A DNA stretch of 64,000 nt from the NCBI GenBank assembly GCA_000697475.1, contig JNEU01001154.1, positions 186,001-250,000 of the forward strand, written 5' to 3'. Numbering within the stretch: the stretch's first letter is position 1; each line of letters opens with the position of its first letter. Below are positions 13,163-24,861 of this stretch, one piece after another. The position numbers and the translations under genes are program-made. The stretch is from Lichtheimia corymbifera B2541 (lineage: Eukaryota > Mucoromycota > Mucoromycetes > Mucorales > Lichtheimiaceae). The notes below the pieces were generated by a model, which was not told the DNA's origin, did not search any database, and was given only the letters and a program-made list of their open reading frames with translations.

Positions 13163-15213
13163 ATGGGTATTCTCGACGGCACAACACCTTTGGCACAACT
13201 GCGATATCGCGACGACACGTTACCAACGGATACCTCGATTGCACAGGTGAGAGAGGAGAATGCCAATGTAGTACTCAAGCCGATTGACACGTTGTCTTTT
13301 GCAGAAAAGGACAGAGGAGTCAGTGTTGGAATGCTACGCGACCTATGCACCTCACAACATTCGACGTAAACCCTTGGAAAGGTTGACATGGACAATGAGA
13401 AATCACGATAACCAACAACGCTCACCCCTCGATTCTTTTTTTGCTCGTAATACGACCTACACAGCGTGCGCTTGGAACGGGAAAATCACATCCCTTATCT
13501 CAAACGAGGGCTGAACCACCTCAGCCGGTGGATGGTCGTTCTTGATGCCAGCAAACCTTGGCTAGTCTACTGGATCTTACATTCACTTGAATTACTCGAA
13601 GCGGATATCACACCAGATATTGTTGAAAGGTAAATATCAATTGGGAGAGGATCGTTATCAGCATGGATGGTTGATGCTCTACTCTAGGGGAATTGCCTCC
13701 ATCCGTTCATGGCAACACCCTGAAGGAGGTTTCAGTGGAGGTCCTAATCAGCTTGCTCATCTTGCTACAACCTATGCTGCTGTGAATGCACTTGCCATCC
13801 TTGGAACCAATGAGGCCTACGATGTGATTGATAGGTAAGAGAGCTGGGTATTAGGGATGTATAACATGTGCATTAAAGATGAATCATTCATGTTAGAGAA
13901 TCCCTTTATGCATTCCTTCTTCGTATGAAACAACCTGATGGCTCCTTTACAATGCACACTGGTGGCGAGACTGATATCCGGTAATGGGATAGTCGATGGA
14001 TTAGTAACGATGGACATGTGTGGCTGATTATTTTGCGTGATTGTATAGTGGATCTTATTGTGCATTATCAGTGGCTGCTATGACGAATCTTCTTACTCCT
14101 GAGCTGACAAAAGGCTGTGCAGGTTTTATCAAGAGGTATGGTACTTTATTTCTTATGCATGGATTATTCTTAATATGTTTTTCGTTTAGATCTCAAACAT
14201 ATGAAGGTGGAATTGGACCTTACCCAGGCAAAGAAGCTCATAATGGATATACATTCTGTGGTCTCGCTGCAATGGAAATCCTTGGAGAGACACATGTTCT
14301 GAACGTGGATAAGCTTATTGTATGGTTATATGGGCTATATCATGATCGATGAAGTTGGTCACTCAAAACGTTATATTGATATTAGAAATGGTGCGTATCA
14401 CGACAAATGGAACTCGAAGGTGGTTTTCAAGGACGTACAAACAAGTTGGTCGATGGATGCTATTCATTCTGGGGTGCAGGCGACTTTCCAATTCTTCATG
14501 CTGAAGTTAACAGGCGAAAAACTCAACCTGGTATGTATCACTATTTCTCAATCCCATGGTCGTAGACTAACGCATACTTTCAAAGGAAGCGACTACTTGC
14601 TTGATAGAGGTATTTATTGCTACTTAGCTTGGAAGTACACCTGCTGACCGAAACATTGACACCATTCTTAGACGCTTTACAAGAATATATTCTTATTTGC
14701 TGCCAGTCCGAATACGGTGGATTGATTGACAAACCTGGAAAGTAGGTCGGATTGTTTACGAGATCTTCATCCCAGAACCAACACGTGCTGTTACTAGGGG
14801 CGCTGATTATTACCATACATGCTACTGTCTCTCTGGGTTATCCACGGTACAACATATGGTCACCATCGACAATGAAAAGGCTGCAATGATTCAAGAAAGA
14901 GGCGTTGACTCTTCAAAGGGTGGGATTGGTTCCTTGATGTGGAAATGCAACAACGATCTTACCGTGTTTGGTGATGTCGAAAATTTACTGGTATGTTTGC
15001 GTGCATGCATGGTTGCATGCATTATGTGTAACAAGGTTGGAGGATGTCAGTAGTAATCGGTCATCTTGTGCAATATAGGCACCGACACACCCTATACACA
15101 ACATTAGCGTGGCGAAAGCAAGAGCAATCATACATTATTTTTATCGTGATGAGCTCGCCGGCATCGCAGACTTGCTACCCATAGATGAGCCACCACATGA
15201 GGACGAAGAATAA
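13163..15213 (+). CDS. RAM1: Protein farnesyltransferase beta subunit
   Basis: Twelve exons (13163-13246, 13305-13381, 13465-13629, 13688-13834, 13897-13980, 14049-14135, 14190-14319, 14386-14530, 14586-14609, 14672-14741, 14798-14990, 15079-15213) give 446 aa, in line with known FTase beta subunits. With the alpha subunit it attaches farnesyl to CaaX cysteines of Ras, Rho and mating-pheromone-type substrates. Family blocks: LDASKPWLVYWILHSLELL, the alpha-alpha barrel repeats (HPEGGFSGGPNQ, YEGGIGPYPGKEAHNGYTFC, LEGGFQGRTNKLVDGCYSFW) and YYHTCYCLSGL. Predicted zinc ligands are D281, C283 and H344. Exon 9 is only 24 nt. The donor after 13381 (GTTGAC) is weak but is the only one that keeps phase, so that junction is the least sure. 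An upstream in-frame ATG at 13109 would add 18 residues. Confidence 0.9.
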
Positions 15214-15601
15214 GGCGTTACGTGCTGTTGCTATGTAAACTAGGATTTCTGAACTAAGATGTCTTTCATTGTTCCTCCCAACCTATAAAACAAGATCATT
15301 TTATTTTACATTTGATTGTCTCATATATCTAGTCTCATTGTTACGTATCACCTATGACATATGAACCCACTTGAGCCGCGATACATGGTCATCATATTTA
15401 AGGATGGACACTGATTAATATATTACTTCAATTTCTTCATTGTAAAAAGTGAGGAGTGTGTGTTTTAAAGAAGGGGTATTCTAAAAACTACTATTATGTT
15501 GATGATGGTAATGGTAATGGCTAGTGCTGAATATGTGTGTGTGTGTGTGTGTGTGTCTGAAATATTACAAGTAATAGATTAAAATTGTCATAAGAGTGAA
15601 T
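15214..15601. other. Convergent 3' spacer with (GT)n
   Basis: AT-rich 388-nt spacer between the 3' ends of the farnesyltransferase (plus) and SVF1 (minus) genes. It holds a GT run at 15534-15556 and nothing else recognisable. Confidence 0.5.
15534..15556. repeat. (GT)n microsatellite
   Basis: About 23 nt of perfect TG/GT dinucleotide in the convergent spacer between two gene ends. Confidence 0.9.
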
Positions 15602-16888
15602 CTAGAAACCAGACACGAAGACAAGCTCTTGGAAACATTGACCTTCCACCTCTACTTTCTCATCGCCCACGGTTATTTCGGCTGTGGCTTTGTCTAACCA
15701 TTGATAGATATAGGGCTTGACGACGAATCGCTGGACGAGCTTTTTGAGAAACCAGGGGATTTCATTGAGGACATCGATCTTATCGATCAAATTCTTGACG
15801 GAGACAATCATGACCACCGAGACATCCTTTGGTTCTTCATCTTCTGATTCCTTGATGGTTTTGCCCTTCCAGGTGAGCTTGATCTTTTGAGGAATATCAT
15901 ACTCTGTCTCTTCATCCTTGACCAAGTCCAACAACTCGACATGATTCTCGACCGATACTGAAATGAGTTTCTCCCGCAAGACAATGGAGCCTTGGTTGAT
16001 GTTGACGGCACCATACTGCTTTGTAGTCTGGAATTGCATCATGGAAAGAGAGGCATCGGTGCCTTGGAAGTTGCAAAAGTTCCAATTCGAAGCAATAAGC
16101 TGGGGTTGCATGCCTTGAATAGCGTGAATGAACATGCCATCGCCTTCGACTTCATGAAGCACCTTATCCACAATAAAAGTACCCTTGGCAGTAGCACGTG
16201 GCCAGAATTTGTGCGAAACGAAACCAGCCGCTGAATTCAAGTCACCACCACCCAAATAAGTGCGGCCCTCGCCCACCTTGAAACCTTTGTCGATACGTGT
16301 AAAATCCAACGACACCACTAAATCGGGATGCGTGATTTGGACTTTGTAAGTCGTTTGAGTGGGGTCCAATGTGATATTGAAGAATTCAGTCTTGACAGAA
16401 CGACGATCCTCAGAAAGCTCAAATTGATATGCTTGGTTGATGTTCTTGAATGCATTGGTCTTGGTGGCAGGATCGTAAAAGCGGCAAGTGAACGAGATGG
16501 TGGGGTTCCAGATACTGTGTGCACAAAGAAATGAGCATGTGATTCCCAAAAAAAGAGACCACCCCCGTCAATGACTTACCCAATACTCGAATAGATAAGC
16601 TGCACAAAAGCAAATCCTCCAGTCTTCGTTGTCACATAAAAGACTTGGTTTTCAGTCGAAGAACCAGATGCACAGGTCCAATCGAGATCCTTCTCATCCA
16701 ATGGAGTAAAATATTGACCGTCCTTGACAGTGTCTGCAACGGTACGAATGGATTCCACTGTGGTGCCGACACCCGTAATGTTGGAAACAGTGCTGCTCAA
16801 TTGCGAGACTAGAATAAAACAATAACGGTCAAGAGAGAAAGCTCGAGTGAAACTAAAAACGCATGTTCAACTCACACCAGGATGACAT
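15602..16888 (-). CDS. SVF1: Survival factor 1 (Svf1-like, lipocalin-type lipid transfer protein)
   Basis: Three exons on the minus strand (16888-16876, 16808-16580, 16514-15602) give 384 aa, the usual Svf1 length. The first coding exon is only 13 nt (Met-Ser-Ser-Trp plus one base); its GTGAGT donor and phase restore the N-terminus MSSWFSQLSSTVSN. Family-like segments: WTCASGSSTENQVFYV, GGFAFVQLIYSSIGIWNPT, YLGGGDLNSAAGFVSHKFWPR and the domain 2 strand NWNFCNFQGTDASLS. Yeast Svf1 has two lipocalin-like domains, helps cells survive oxidative and cold stress, and moves ceramides from the ER to the Golgi on the cytosolic side. No signal peptide or membrane helix is visible, consistent with a soluble or peripheral protein. 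The terminal VFVSGF is hydrophobic. Confidence 0.9.
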
Positions 16889-17071
16889 GTTAACGAACGC
16901 GTTTGGAAAGGAAAAAAAAAAAAGAAGGGAAAAAAGTGAGAGAGAGAGAGGTGTAAAGAGTGAAACACTCCGCAAGGACTTTTCAGCATTAGCAGCAGAT
17001 TATAGAGTTGGCTCATCAACATCATCCCCAATCCTGTTGCTATTGTTTATTTGCTTTTTGCACATGGATTG

Positions 17072-17524
17072 TTACTCCAAGATTTTACGATAAGAACCAC
17101 CAGAAGTACCATTGGCACATTGCTGAGCATGTTCAATCACTTGGATTATTTTTGGATCGTCAAGGAGATGATGATGGTGATGACGGGAGGACGGTGTTGC
17201 TGAGTCGGGCGACGGTGAAGCAGCGTCGAGTAACTTTTGATGCATTTCCTCGATATATTCAATAGCAGCTTGCAAGATAGTCAATTTATGAAGAGGTTGA
17301 TAAAGTGAGGGTCCAGCGATAGGATTCTTTTCTGAATAAGGATTACATGCCGGGACCATCTCTTTAAGCTGTTGTATCTTGTCATTGATTCGTTCTCTCC
17401 TACGTTTCTCGATGGAGCTATGTAATGTACGCTGTTTTTTCTGTTGTTGCTGTTGAGAGGATATCATATCGAGTGTGTTGGTGTTGTTGTCTGAAGAAGA
17501 TGGTGTTAAAGGCGGTGATGACAT
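17072..17524 (-). CDS. bHLH transcription factor, class B E-box type
   Basis: A single exon of 150 aa. The N-terminus is Ser/Pro-rich with a Gln run (residues 24-28). The basic region HSSIEKRRRERINDKI carries His, Glu and Arg at the E-box-reading positions, followed by helix 1 (QQLKEMVPACN), a 17-residue loop and helix 2 (HKLTILQAAIEYIEEMHQKL). A His run (residues 115-119) lies in the low-complexity tail. The HSSIEKRRRERIND type resembles fungal phosphate or lipid regulators and animal Mlx/USF-like factors, but the loop is too short in landmarks to assign an orthologue. The absence of introns and the small size are unusual for this neighbourhood. The start is the first ATG of the frame; upstream DNA is pyrimidine-rich on the coding strand. 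Confidence 0.85.
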   Translation of the reverse strand: MSSPPLTPSSSDNNTNTLDMISSQQQQQKKQRTLHSSIEKRRRERINDKIQQLKEMVPACNPYSEKNPIAGPSLYQPLHKLTILQAAIEYIEEMHQKLLDAASPSPDSATPSSRHHHHHLLDDPKIIQVIEHAQQCANGTSGGSYRKILE

Positions 17525-17898
17525 GGCCTACAATGTGTGTATATTGAAAGGAAGAAAAAGATGGAGATTCAACAAGTAAAAACGGGGTTGTTCTCCATGG
17601 ATCGTCTTTATATCTTTCACATCGAGCCTTGGTAACAGGTACCCATTGGGCAAGGTTTAATGCATGACGTCTGTGTGCCATTTTATTGGTTGAACAAAAT
17701 ACTTTCATCCCGCGTATCCGCTTACATTTCTTGCAGATTTTAGAGATAAAGAACTTGGTGTGATAGTGCCAACAGCAGGTGCTTGATAGTTTATTGGAAT
17801 CTTTATAATGATAACGAGAGGCGAGATATATTATGCGTGCGAGTGTGGATTACATGTGGGTGAGATAAAGGTCAACAACAACAAGTGATCCACGTGTT
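17525..17898. other. Intergenic between bHLH and SWIRM genes
   Basis: Promoter side of the bHLH gene and 3' flank of the SWIRM gene, both minus strand. No further gene or RNA is recognisable. Confidence 0.5.
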
Positions 17899-18879
17899 CT
17901 AAGTTGAGGGAGAACGTGGTTGTAACCATCCAAGCTTTTGAAATACTTGATGCATCAAAGTACTCTTGGAAGAGTCAACGTGTAACAGCTTTCTGGTATC
18001 TACACATCGCACATGCTGAACCCCATGCTTGTTGAACTCACAGGCTGCCATGATGAGTGTGCGCTTGCATCTCAGGTATTTGGATGCCGGAAGAGCAAGA
18101 TAAGCTGCCAATGCTTTGTCGTTTGGATGGAGTCTTGGTAAGTATGGGTCATCTATCCATTTCTCAGACGTTTCTAGTGTCCATTGGCACTTGAAATGAG
18201 TATTTCCAAAGCATTGACCCTTGTTAAACAATTAATTACCTCTGTTATCGATCTCAAGCTGGAGAATGACTTGATCAACAACGTGATCCATATTTGGAAA
18301 CCATTCGGGGGGATAAAAGTCGGCATCTTCACTATCCACATCAATGGAAAAGAACTGATACTTGGCAGGAATGACAAAGCCTAATCCCAAATCTTCATTC
18401 TTGTTGCCACGTCTCCTTGTGCGAATGCCGGACCTCCTTGGGTTGCACCGCTGACTCATTCTCTGATTCGGTAATACGTCGTGGATGGTAGGTTGCTCAT
18501 CGCTCTCGTGCTTTGCTTGTACAGCTTTCTTTACAAAACCACGACGAAGCTCTTGATAGGAATCCAGATGGAACGCCCTGTTACGCTGCTGAGCGATCCT
18601 TTTTATATGTCGCGCTGGTTGGATTTCCTTGTCGGCTTCCATGTTTGATAGTTGATCACATCCTCTTTTACGCAAATGATATGACATCTTGGAATAATGA
18701 TCAATGTATCGTTTTCGGTTCATTCTGGCTGGGCTTTTGGGTGATAGGTTGGTCTGTGGTGAAGGTCGTGGATCATGGATGCGATGACTCTCGGGTAATA
18801 GGCATGTAAGCGATGATGCTGGTAATCGCGTATACCATTTTGGAGAGGAAGCCAGTACGTCGATCGTGTCATGCGTCAT
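17899..18879 (-). CDS. SWIRM-domain protein (FUN19/Laf1-like)
   Basis: Two exons, 18879-18240 and 18173-17899, give 304 aa. The C-terminal SWIRM helices are clear: LHPNDKALAAYLALPASKYL, CKRTLIMAACEF, then the DNA-contacting region and the closing KSTLMHQVFQKLGWL. In yeast and fission yeast this short class (Fun19, Laf1/Laf2) is nuclear and linked to histone deacetylase complexes. Upstream are basic, low-complexity sequence and a block typical of the family (FYPPEWFPNMDHVVDQVI). The frame breaks at 18232-18240. I resolve it with a 66-nt intron (donor GTAATT, acceptor CACTAG), the only phase-consistent choice, but it deletes coding-looking sequence (HFKCQW), so the junction is uncertain. Translation starts at ATG 18879; the longer upstream frame has no ATG. 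Confidence 0.75.
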
Positions 18880-19098
18880 TTTAAAAAGAAGAAACAATGG
18901 AAGAATGTCCAATCCATGCTTTTACATCTTAAGCTCCGAGTTTCCGATTCTCTATCGTCCCACCCTTATACAATCATATAACTCTAAGGATAACATGTAC
19001 ATGTAGTATAGTACTTTAATAAAACGTGTCTGAAACTGGGATTCATCTTATATATGGAATGTTGGATATACAATCTCTTTATTGATCAAAAAGGGCAC

Positions 19099-20066
19099 CT
19101 AATCCTTCTTTAATGGGAAATGCTGTACTTCCACCTCCTGATCTTTCCTAATGATAAAGATTTGCAAGCAGTCGCCAGTATAGATATCACGTTCCGTTGC
19201 AGAGGTGAATGCATCCTTGACAATCTTCAAGACTTCTTCCAATTCCAAAGGCTGATATGATACGTTTTGCATATTCTTGCGACCAACCTAAGAATCAACC
19301 ATGTCAATGAATGACTGTACATTCATATATAAATGATATCCATACCTGGTTATCCAAGAAGGGTTGAATCAATGCAGCTGCTGAGCCGTTAGCACGGTAG
19401 TTTTCGCGTTCGTATGAACCAATAGCATCATAACAGTATACAGCACCAACACCTATCACCATGATTGTCAAAACGAATATTCTCGTCCGTCTTCCAAATT
19501 GATACGCGTCATGATACTCTACCTTCCTCATCAACACCTCCAAGACAACAAAAGCTGTAGTAAGGGAAGAAACGTTTCTGATACAGAGTGATTGAGAGCA
19601 TTTGGGCGAGAGCCGTAACAGACATTTCCTTGTCGTGTGCAAACTTGTACCACTAGATACACATATGAATGAGTACTCTCTTACGTGCATGTATTCGCCC
19701 ACCAGCTTCCTGTAAAGTGAATACCTTGAGACGTTGATCAAGCACCTTCTTCAAGGTAAGACCGTCGGCGTGGAATCCGTTCATGGCGATCACTGCATTG
19801 TCGGCAAGTCGGTAAGCCTTGGGCGCGTATCGAGAGTTGATGTTGTAGCCTGTGCTTTGTCGGGTATCTGATGCAACAACGCAAAAGTCTTTTCCAGCAA
19901 TGGCCAAGCTTGTACTGTGGTGTTGTCGTTGGAGTGTCAGGAACAAATAGAGAGTTGGGCAAATGGGGTCACTTTTCACTCACCCGCCATTATCATCGTA
20001 TGGTTCGAATCGATGTTCGATTGGCACGGAGGCGTATTCTGTAGGATTGGCTATCGAGAATTCCAT
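19099..20066 (-). CDS. PRE7: 20S proteasome subunit beta-6 (PSMB1/Pre7)
   Basis: Five exons (20066-19984, 19914-19725, 19652-19523, 19452-19346, 19287-19099) give 232 aa. The N-terminus HRFEPYDDNGG followed by TSLAIAGKDFCVVASDTR is the beta-6 pattern. Later blocks are GFHADGLTLKKVLDQRLK, LSITLYQKRFFPYYSF, VYCYDAIGSYERENYRANG and AFTSATERDIYTGDCLQI. Beta-6 is a non-catalytic subunit of the two inner heptameric rings of the 20S core, in cytosol and nucleus. All four introns are short with standard GT-AG ends and agree in phase. The gene is about 0.6 kb from the divergently transcribed orphan seven-helix gene. The base subunit RPT4 of the same 26S complex lies 20 kb away, not linked as a unit. 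Confidence 0.95.
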
Positions 20067-20640
20067 TGTCGAGAAAGAGGAGGAGGAACAAGTGAGAGCA
20101 GGAAAATTCAAGGACACGTAAGTCAGCGATGCGTGTACGTGCCCATTCAGCGACACCTTATTCGGAGATCCAATCACTTTGTAGATGACGTGTGTTACAT
20201 GCAGCATTATATGCTTATATGCTGGTGGGTTTCTTTGTATTGAAAGCGATAGTCATATCACCATAGATACCATGTACTTCAAATAAACATCATATCAAAG
20301 ATGACTCTTGTATATACAATATATCTTCAATTCACAGCTGGGGGTATAGAAAACATAGTACCAGCATGAGATGATTTTGTTGCATGCGATACGTATTGTC
20401 GCGTCTTGTTGGATCTACGTATGTGCTTGATGAAACCCAACGAATTCGGAAAATGAGCAAAAAGTGCACGATCCATACGTTACGTAACGGATCAAGAGGC
20501 TAGGTATTGGGTAGGGTGGGGTGGTTTCACAGTGACGTTAATGCAAACCCAGGATATAAAGAAAAAGAAAAACCGACCACTGCATGAAACCTTTTGATTG
20601 CTTTTTTACGCATACAACCAATGGAAAAGGCAATGCAGTC
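20067..20640. promoter_or_regulatory. Divergent promoter region with TATA-like box
   Basis: The spacer separates PRE7 (minus) from the seven-helix gene (plus). A GATATAAAG motif at about 20551-20559 lies about 30 nt before the first ATG (20584) and about 90 nt before the second (20641). This spacing favours the second ATG as the translation start of the plus-strand gene. No other element is identified. Confidence 0.4.
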
Positions 20641-21901
20641 ATGTCGTCTCTCGGCCAGACGAATATATCAGCAGCTGTATACCCTGTATCGCCTACAGTC
20701 ATTGCCACCGTCACCGTGCTAGGTGCTGTCATGGCCTATTCTGGCCAGCTTATGTTTCGCTGTGCCGCGAATAGGATGGAACAGAAAAATTTTCCAATAC
20801 GCCTACTCAAAGGCTTCATGGCAGGAACCATGCTCACAAAGACTGTCTTATTCGCTGTCATGGCGAGTAAACAATCGTAAGTGTAACGTGTTTTATTATG
20901 CAAGTAATACTTTTTCTCATTTACTGCATACGTAGAACACACAATTGTACGGATATTGCACGAGCAGCCGACGTTCTTTATCATCTAAGCATGACAGCGG
21001 GGATGACAGTACTCTTATTGCGAATACGAGCAGTACTTCCATTTGGCTGGAATTCCTATATCAAGAGTTTGCATGTAGTCCTTGTTGGGATGCGCATTAT
21101 TATCGGTGCTGTCGATGTTGTATTATTGGAGCGTGCTGTTCTGCCTAGTGGAGCATGTCAGTTTCAAGAGAACAAAGCTGTAAGTAGTGTATGGGTGGGG
21201 GATGGGATCTGGGTTACATTTTGGGAGCGGCATTAACGTTTTTTTAAAGTGGGGACCGGTTTACACCGTATACGACACGCTAGTCGACTTGTATGTCACT
21301 ATAGCTATCGGTATCACCTTGTACCGTCACGTCAAACGTATACGAATCTCACTCGATGATGAGCAAGCATCAGGATCATACTATGCTATTATCATGCAAA
21401 ATGTCATACGAACAACCGTATTGTTCGTGAGCAACCTTGCAACGGTCATTCTGATGCTCAGGGTAACATGGAATCATGCGTGCTGCGTTGATGGCTTCAT
21501 CTCACATTGCTTGTAAATAGAGTGCAAATCAAATCGTTCTTATTATCTACTGGCCCATTACCAATATGTTATTTATATTGCTAATTGGCTATGATTCGGA
21601 TTTGGTGCAAGTCGTCCGAGGTATCCGAAAACGCGCGCTCTTTGGCCGATCGCGTCAACAAAGACCATCATTCAGCGCACAATCACATGATATTCAATTG
21701 GATGATTTTCGTCGATGTGCTTCATGCGGCACACTCACTGATTCAACCAACGAGCATCAACATGGTCCTATTATCCATGAAAGAAGAAACAATGCATTGA
21801 TGCCTACCATTCTTACTACATCCGCGACCATCGACTCATCACAAGCATCAGGATCCAAGAACAGCAACTACAATGATCCCGATACTTCTCATCCATCATA
21901 G
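20641..21901 (+). CDS. Orphan seven-transmembrane protein
   Basis: Four exons (20641-20876, 20936-21179, 21250-21462, 21521-21901) give 357 aa; starting at the upstream ATG 20584 would give 376. Seven hydrophobic helices are visible: VIATVTVLGAVMAYSGQLMF; GFMAGTMLTKTVLFAVMAS; a segment ending AGMTVLLLRI; HVVLVGMRIIIGAVDVVLL; LVDLYVTIAIGITLYRHV; TVLFVSNLATVILML; LIIYWPITNMLFILLIG. The N-terminus is short with an Asn-Ile-Ser glycosylation site; the tail of about 110 residues is polar, Ser/His-rich, with RRCASCGTL and a basic patch (RGIRKRALFGRSRQQR) after TM7. The number of helices and cytosolic-looking tail suggest a receptor-like protein, but I recognise no rhodopsin, cAMP-receptor, Ste2 or Pth11 motif. 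I do not assign a function. Confidence 0.8.
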
Positions 21902-22038
21902 TTGATACCCATGACTTATATATATGTATACCATTTCGTTTTTATTTTACTGTAATATACCTATTCATTGCATGTTGGGTTCCACCAGTATCTTGTATGT
22001 GTATATAAATGCTCAATAGCCTATATATGTATCCTTTT

Positions 22039-24861
22039 TTATGAAGGGATGTTGTTATCCAGACTCATTCTTTGCTGTTCATTGCTACTGGGTACGTTGG
22101 ATGGGTCGACAGCATTGTTGGATGCATGTGCTGCTGCTGCTGCTGCTGCCGCCGCCGCCGCCTCGGCTTCCGCTGCCGCTGCCGCTGATGCACCAGGTGC
22201 TTGATTCAAAACTTCATCCAAGCTCACGTGGCGTGAAAGCTCATTGAATACCTAATGCCGACACGTTGAGACATGAATATCCTATACCTCATGATCCATT
22301 GCATACTTACAGTCTCATCCACAGGTATAATCGATTTTCGTCTAAATTGCTGATATTGCACGGGTGCTGTATCAAATTGTTGCTATGGTGTACCATGTTA
22401 ATTAATGTAATAGAGTAACTCAAAATATACACTCACCATATCTGGATGAATAGCGTCAGTGTGTTCCGCTGAGTGATCAGGTTCCATCGCTTCGGGTTCA
22501 TCATCAAGCAGGATATCTTCTTCAACTTCCATGGCACTACCTGGCAATCCTATCATAGCATGTGCATGCTTGATCAGCATCTCCTTCCAAAAATACCCAG
22601 AGACAAGGTATTTCCTTACCTGGAGGTGCTGGGAAAGCAAATTCATTTTGAGAATCACTGGGTTGTGCTTCATCAGAAGGAGTGGTGGAAGCCAAGACCA
22701 TGACTTTCCGCTGAAGCATTTTCCAATTTTCTTCACTTTCCTTTTGTCGCTTTCGCTCGCTACATCAATAACACAATGGTCAATCATCAAGAATCTCGAA
22801 TCCCCTTCCATATTGATGATACGTACAGTTGTCTTTGTATTTTGTACTGGTTGGCACATTCATCGAATAAAACAGGGTTGATATCCATACACAATTTGAG
22901 AGCGGTATACACGAGGTTAAGGATCGTCCTAAACAACAGTAAATTAGCAAGGGGTAATCCAATTACATTTTCCTCATGCTCCATGTACTCACTTATTCCA
23001 GTGGGACTTTGACGTCTTGTATAATGCTGGGAAGATAATGGGCATCACTGTTTCCATATTTTCGGCTATCAAGCTGACAATGTAGTCGTTGCTCCAATAG
23101 TAAAGGGCGCGCTCTGCCACCTATTGTGTATCCATGGATCAATACAGTGACCCGAGAGGTACATCCCAGTCTCCCCCCCCCAAAAAATAAGCATACCTGA
23201 AAATGTGAACTGGAAATGCATTGTGACAATTTGATAAACAATGGCACCATGACACGTTGAAATTCATATGCATCAATCACATCCAGTATCTCCTCCAGTT
23301 CATTCAAAAACATGACCTCTTTTGGGCTGTTGACTTTGGGCCAATATCGCAGTAAACCGGTGATAACCTACCATGATCCCACAACCTTGTTAGCATACGC
23401 TTGTCACATGTCGCATTTATGTGTGTGTCATTGTACCTCGTATGTAAGGGCTTGGTCCTTTTCAAGGAACTGCACAACGCAGTATGCCAGTTGAGGATGA
23501 TACAAGCCGAGTGATTTGACCTTGTGCAACGGGATCAAGACGCGTGTTAAGAAAATCTTGTGTTCTTCTTTCAAAGGCAATGCGAAACCATTGATAATGC
23601 TTCCAAGAATCTCAAGCAACTCTGCTACGCCATTGTGACGCTCGGTCTCGTAGATGAATTGGAAAAAGATATTGTTGATGGATCGACGAATGGACGCACG
23701 AAGGTTGAGGAACTTGCCATATATCCGATGCAATGTCGTCTTTAAGAAATCACGTTCTCGAGGATCCTCGCTGTCGAAAAGCTCCAAGAGCTACATAGGG
23801 TCATGTCATTAGCCGAGAGGGTCCCCCATTTAGCATGTGCACTCTCACTCTCACACAATCCAATTTACCTGCAGAATGAACTTTTGGTCGATATGCTTTT
23901 TTGCATAAGCAATGTTGAATTCAGGAGACTCCAAAAATCGCAAGAAAAATTCGTACACGATCTGCAAATGAGGCCAAGCTAATTCGAGTACTGGTTCATC
24001 TTCTTCTGGATCAAATGCATCGCCCACAGGGTTGACTTGAGGTGGGATCGTACGGAAGAGATTGATCGAGAACTACGATGATGATGATGATGATGATGAG
24101 CTGCTTACCCCACGTGTAAAAAGCATGCATGTACATACCATATTGACAATTTCAGGATAAACAGCTTCGGTCAAGACACCCCGATTCATATTGACATACT
24201 CGAGGATTTCTTGTAGAGTTTGTCGCTTGATTTCCTTTTCTCGAAGTTCGGATGATGCGTCACTGAAATCGAAAACAACTGTGCATTGTCGGATCTTTTG
24301 GATGAAGAGATCTTGACGCAAATGGGGTGGCACCTCTGCAATAAAGCATGTTAGCATATAGTACCATCACGAGATAGACATCCATCCTTACCATGAAAAG
24401 CAGGTGTCTTTTCAAGTTGCACCTTTTCCTTGACATAAAACCGAGATGATTTCTGCCGACGGGGAGCTTTGCTGATAGGGATTTGATCCTTGGGAGCATT
24501 CTTCAAACGGCCCAGTGCACCTGTCTTTGGAATATCACGCTCACCAGATTTAGGATGATGGTTGTGTGCAAATGAAACGTTGGCTCGACGTTGTTGCTGT
24601 TGTTGCTATGGAAACAAATATCCGTCAACGATGACACGACACTCATACCATATCCCCTCATGTACTTACATCCGATCCATCCTCTGCATTCACGACAACA
24701 ATCGATGGCATAGCTTGTCCTGGTTGAGACATGGGTGGTGGAGACTGTGGATCATCATGTTGCTGGATAACGGCTACTGACGACGGCGTAGGTGTGGAAG
24801 CATAATAGGGTTGTTGAGGCGGAGATGGTGATGATGTCTCGGAACTCTCATTGCCAGCCAT
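22039..24861 (-). CDS. PP2A regulatory subunit B56 (B' family)
   Basis: Twelve exons on the minus strand (24861-24670, 24605-24392, 24335-24139, 24072-23869, 23790-23437, 23367-23197, 23120-22993, 22928-22827, 22759-22620, 22549-22437, 22382-22311, 22251-22039) give 699 aa. The HEAT-like core is unmistakable: [29 protein letters not shown] block, [51 protein letters not shown] and the HWNKTI segment. B56 subunits direct the PP2A core enzyme to LxxIxE-motif substrates; fungal members (Rts1, Par1) act in stress responses, septation and chromosome cohesion. The N-terminus is Ser/Pro/Gln-rich. The C-terminus holds an acidic region ([18 protein letters not shown]) and a long Ala/Glu tract (22118-22190) absent from the core family. 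An upstream non-AUG extension of the frame to 24915 was not used. Confidence 0.93.

Noticed and set aside
15808..16534. Frames opposite and overlapping the SVF1 gene
   Set aside because: Antisense and out-of-phase shadows of a conserved coding exon.
5666..17524. The two bHLH genes as a duplicated pair
   Set aside because: They differ in exon structure, basic region, loop and flanking domains; only the general motif is shared.
19993..20030. A GGTTCGAATC word resembling a tRNA T-loop
   Set aside because: It lies inside the first coding exon of the proteasome beta-6 gene, and no cloverleaf arms surround it.
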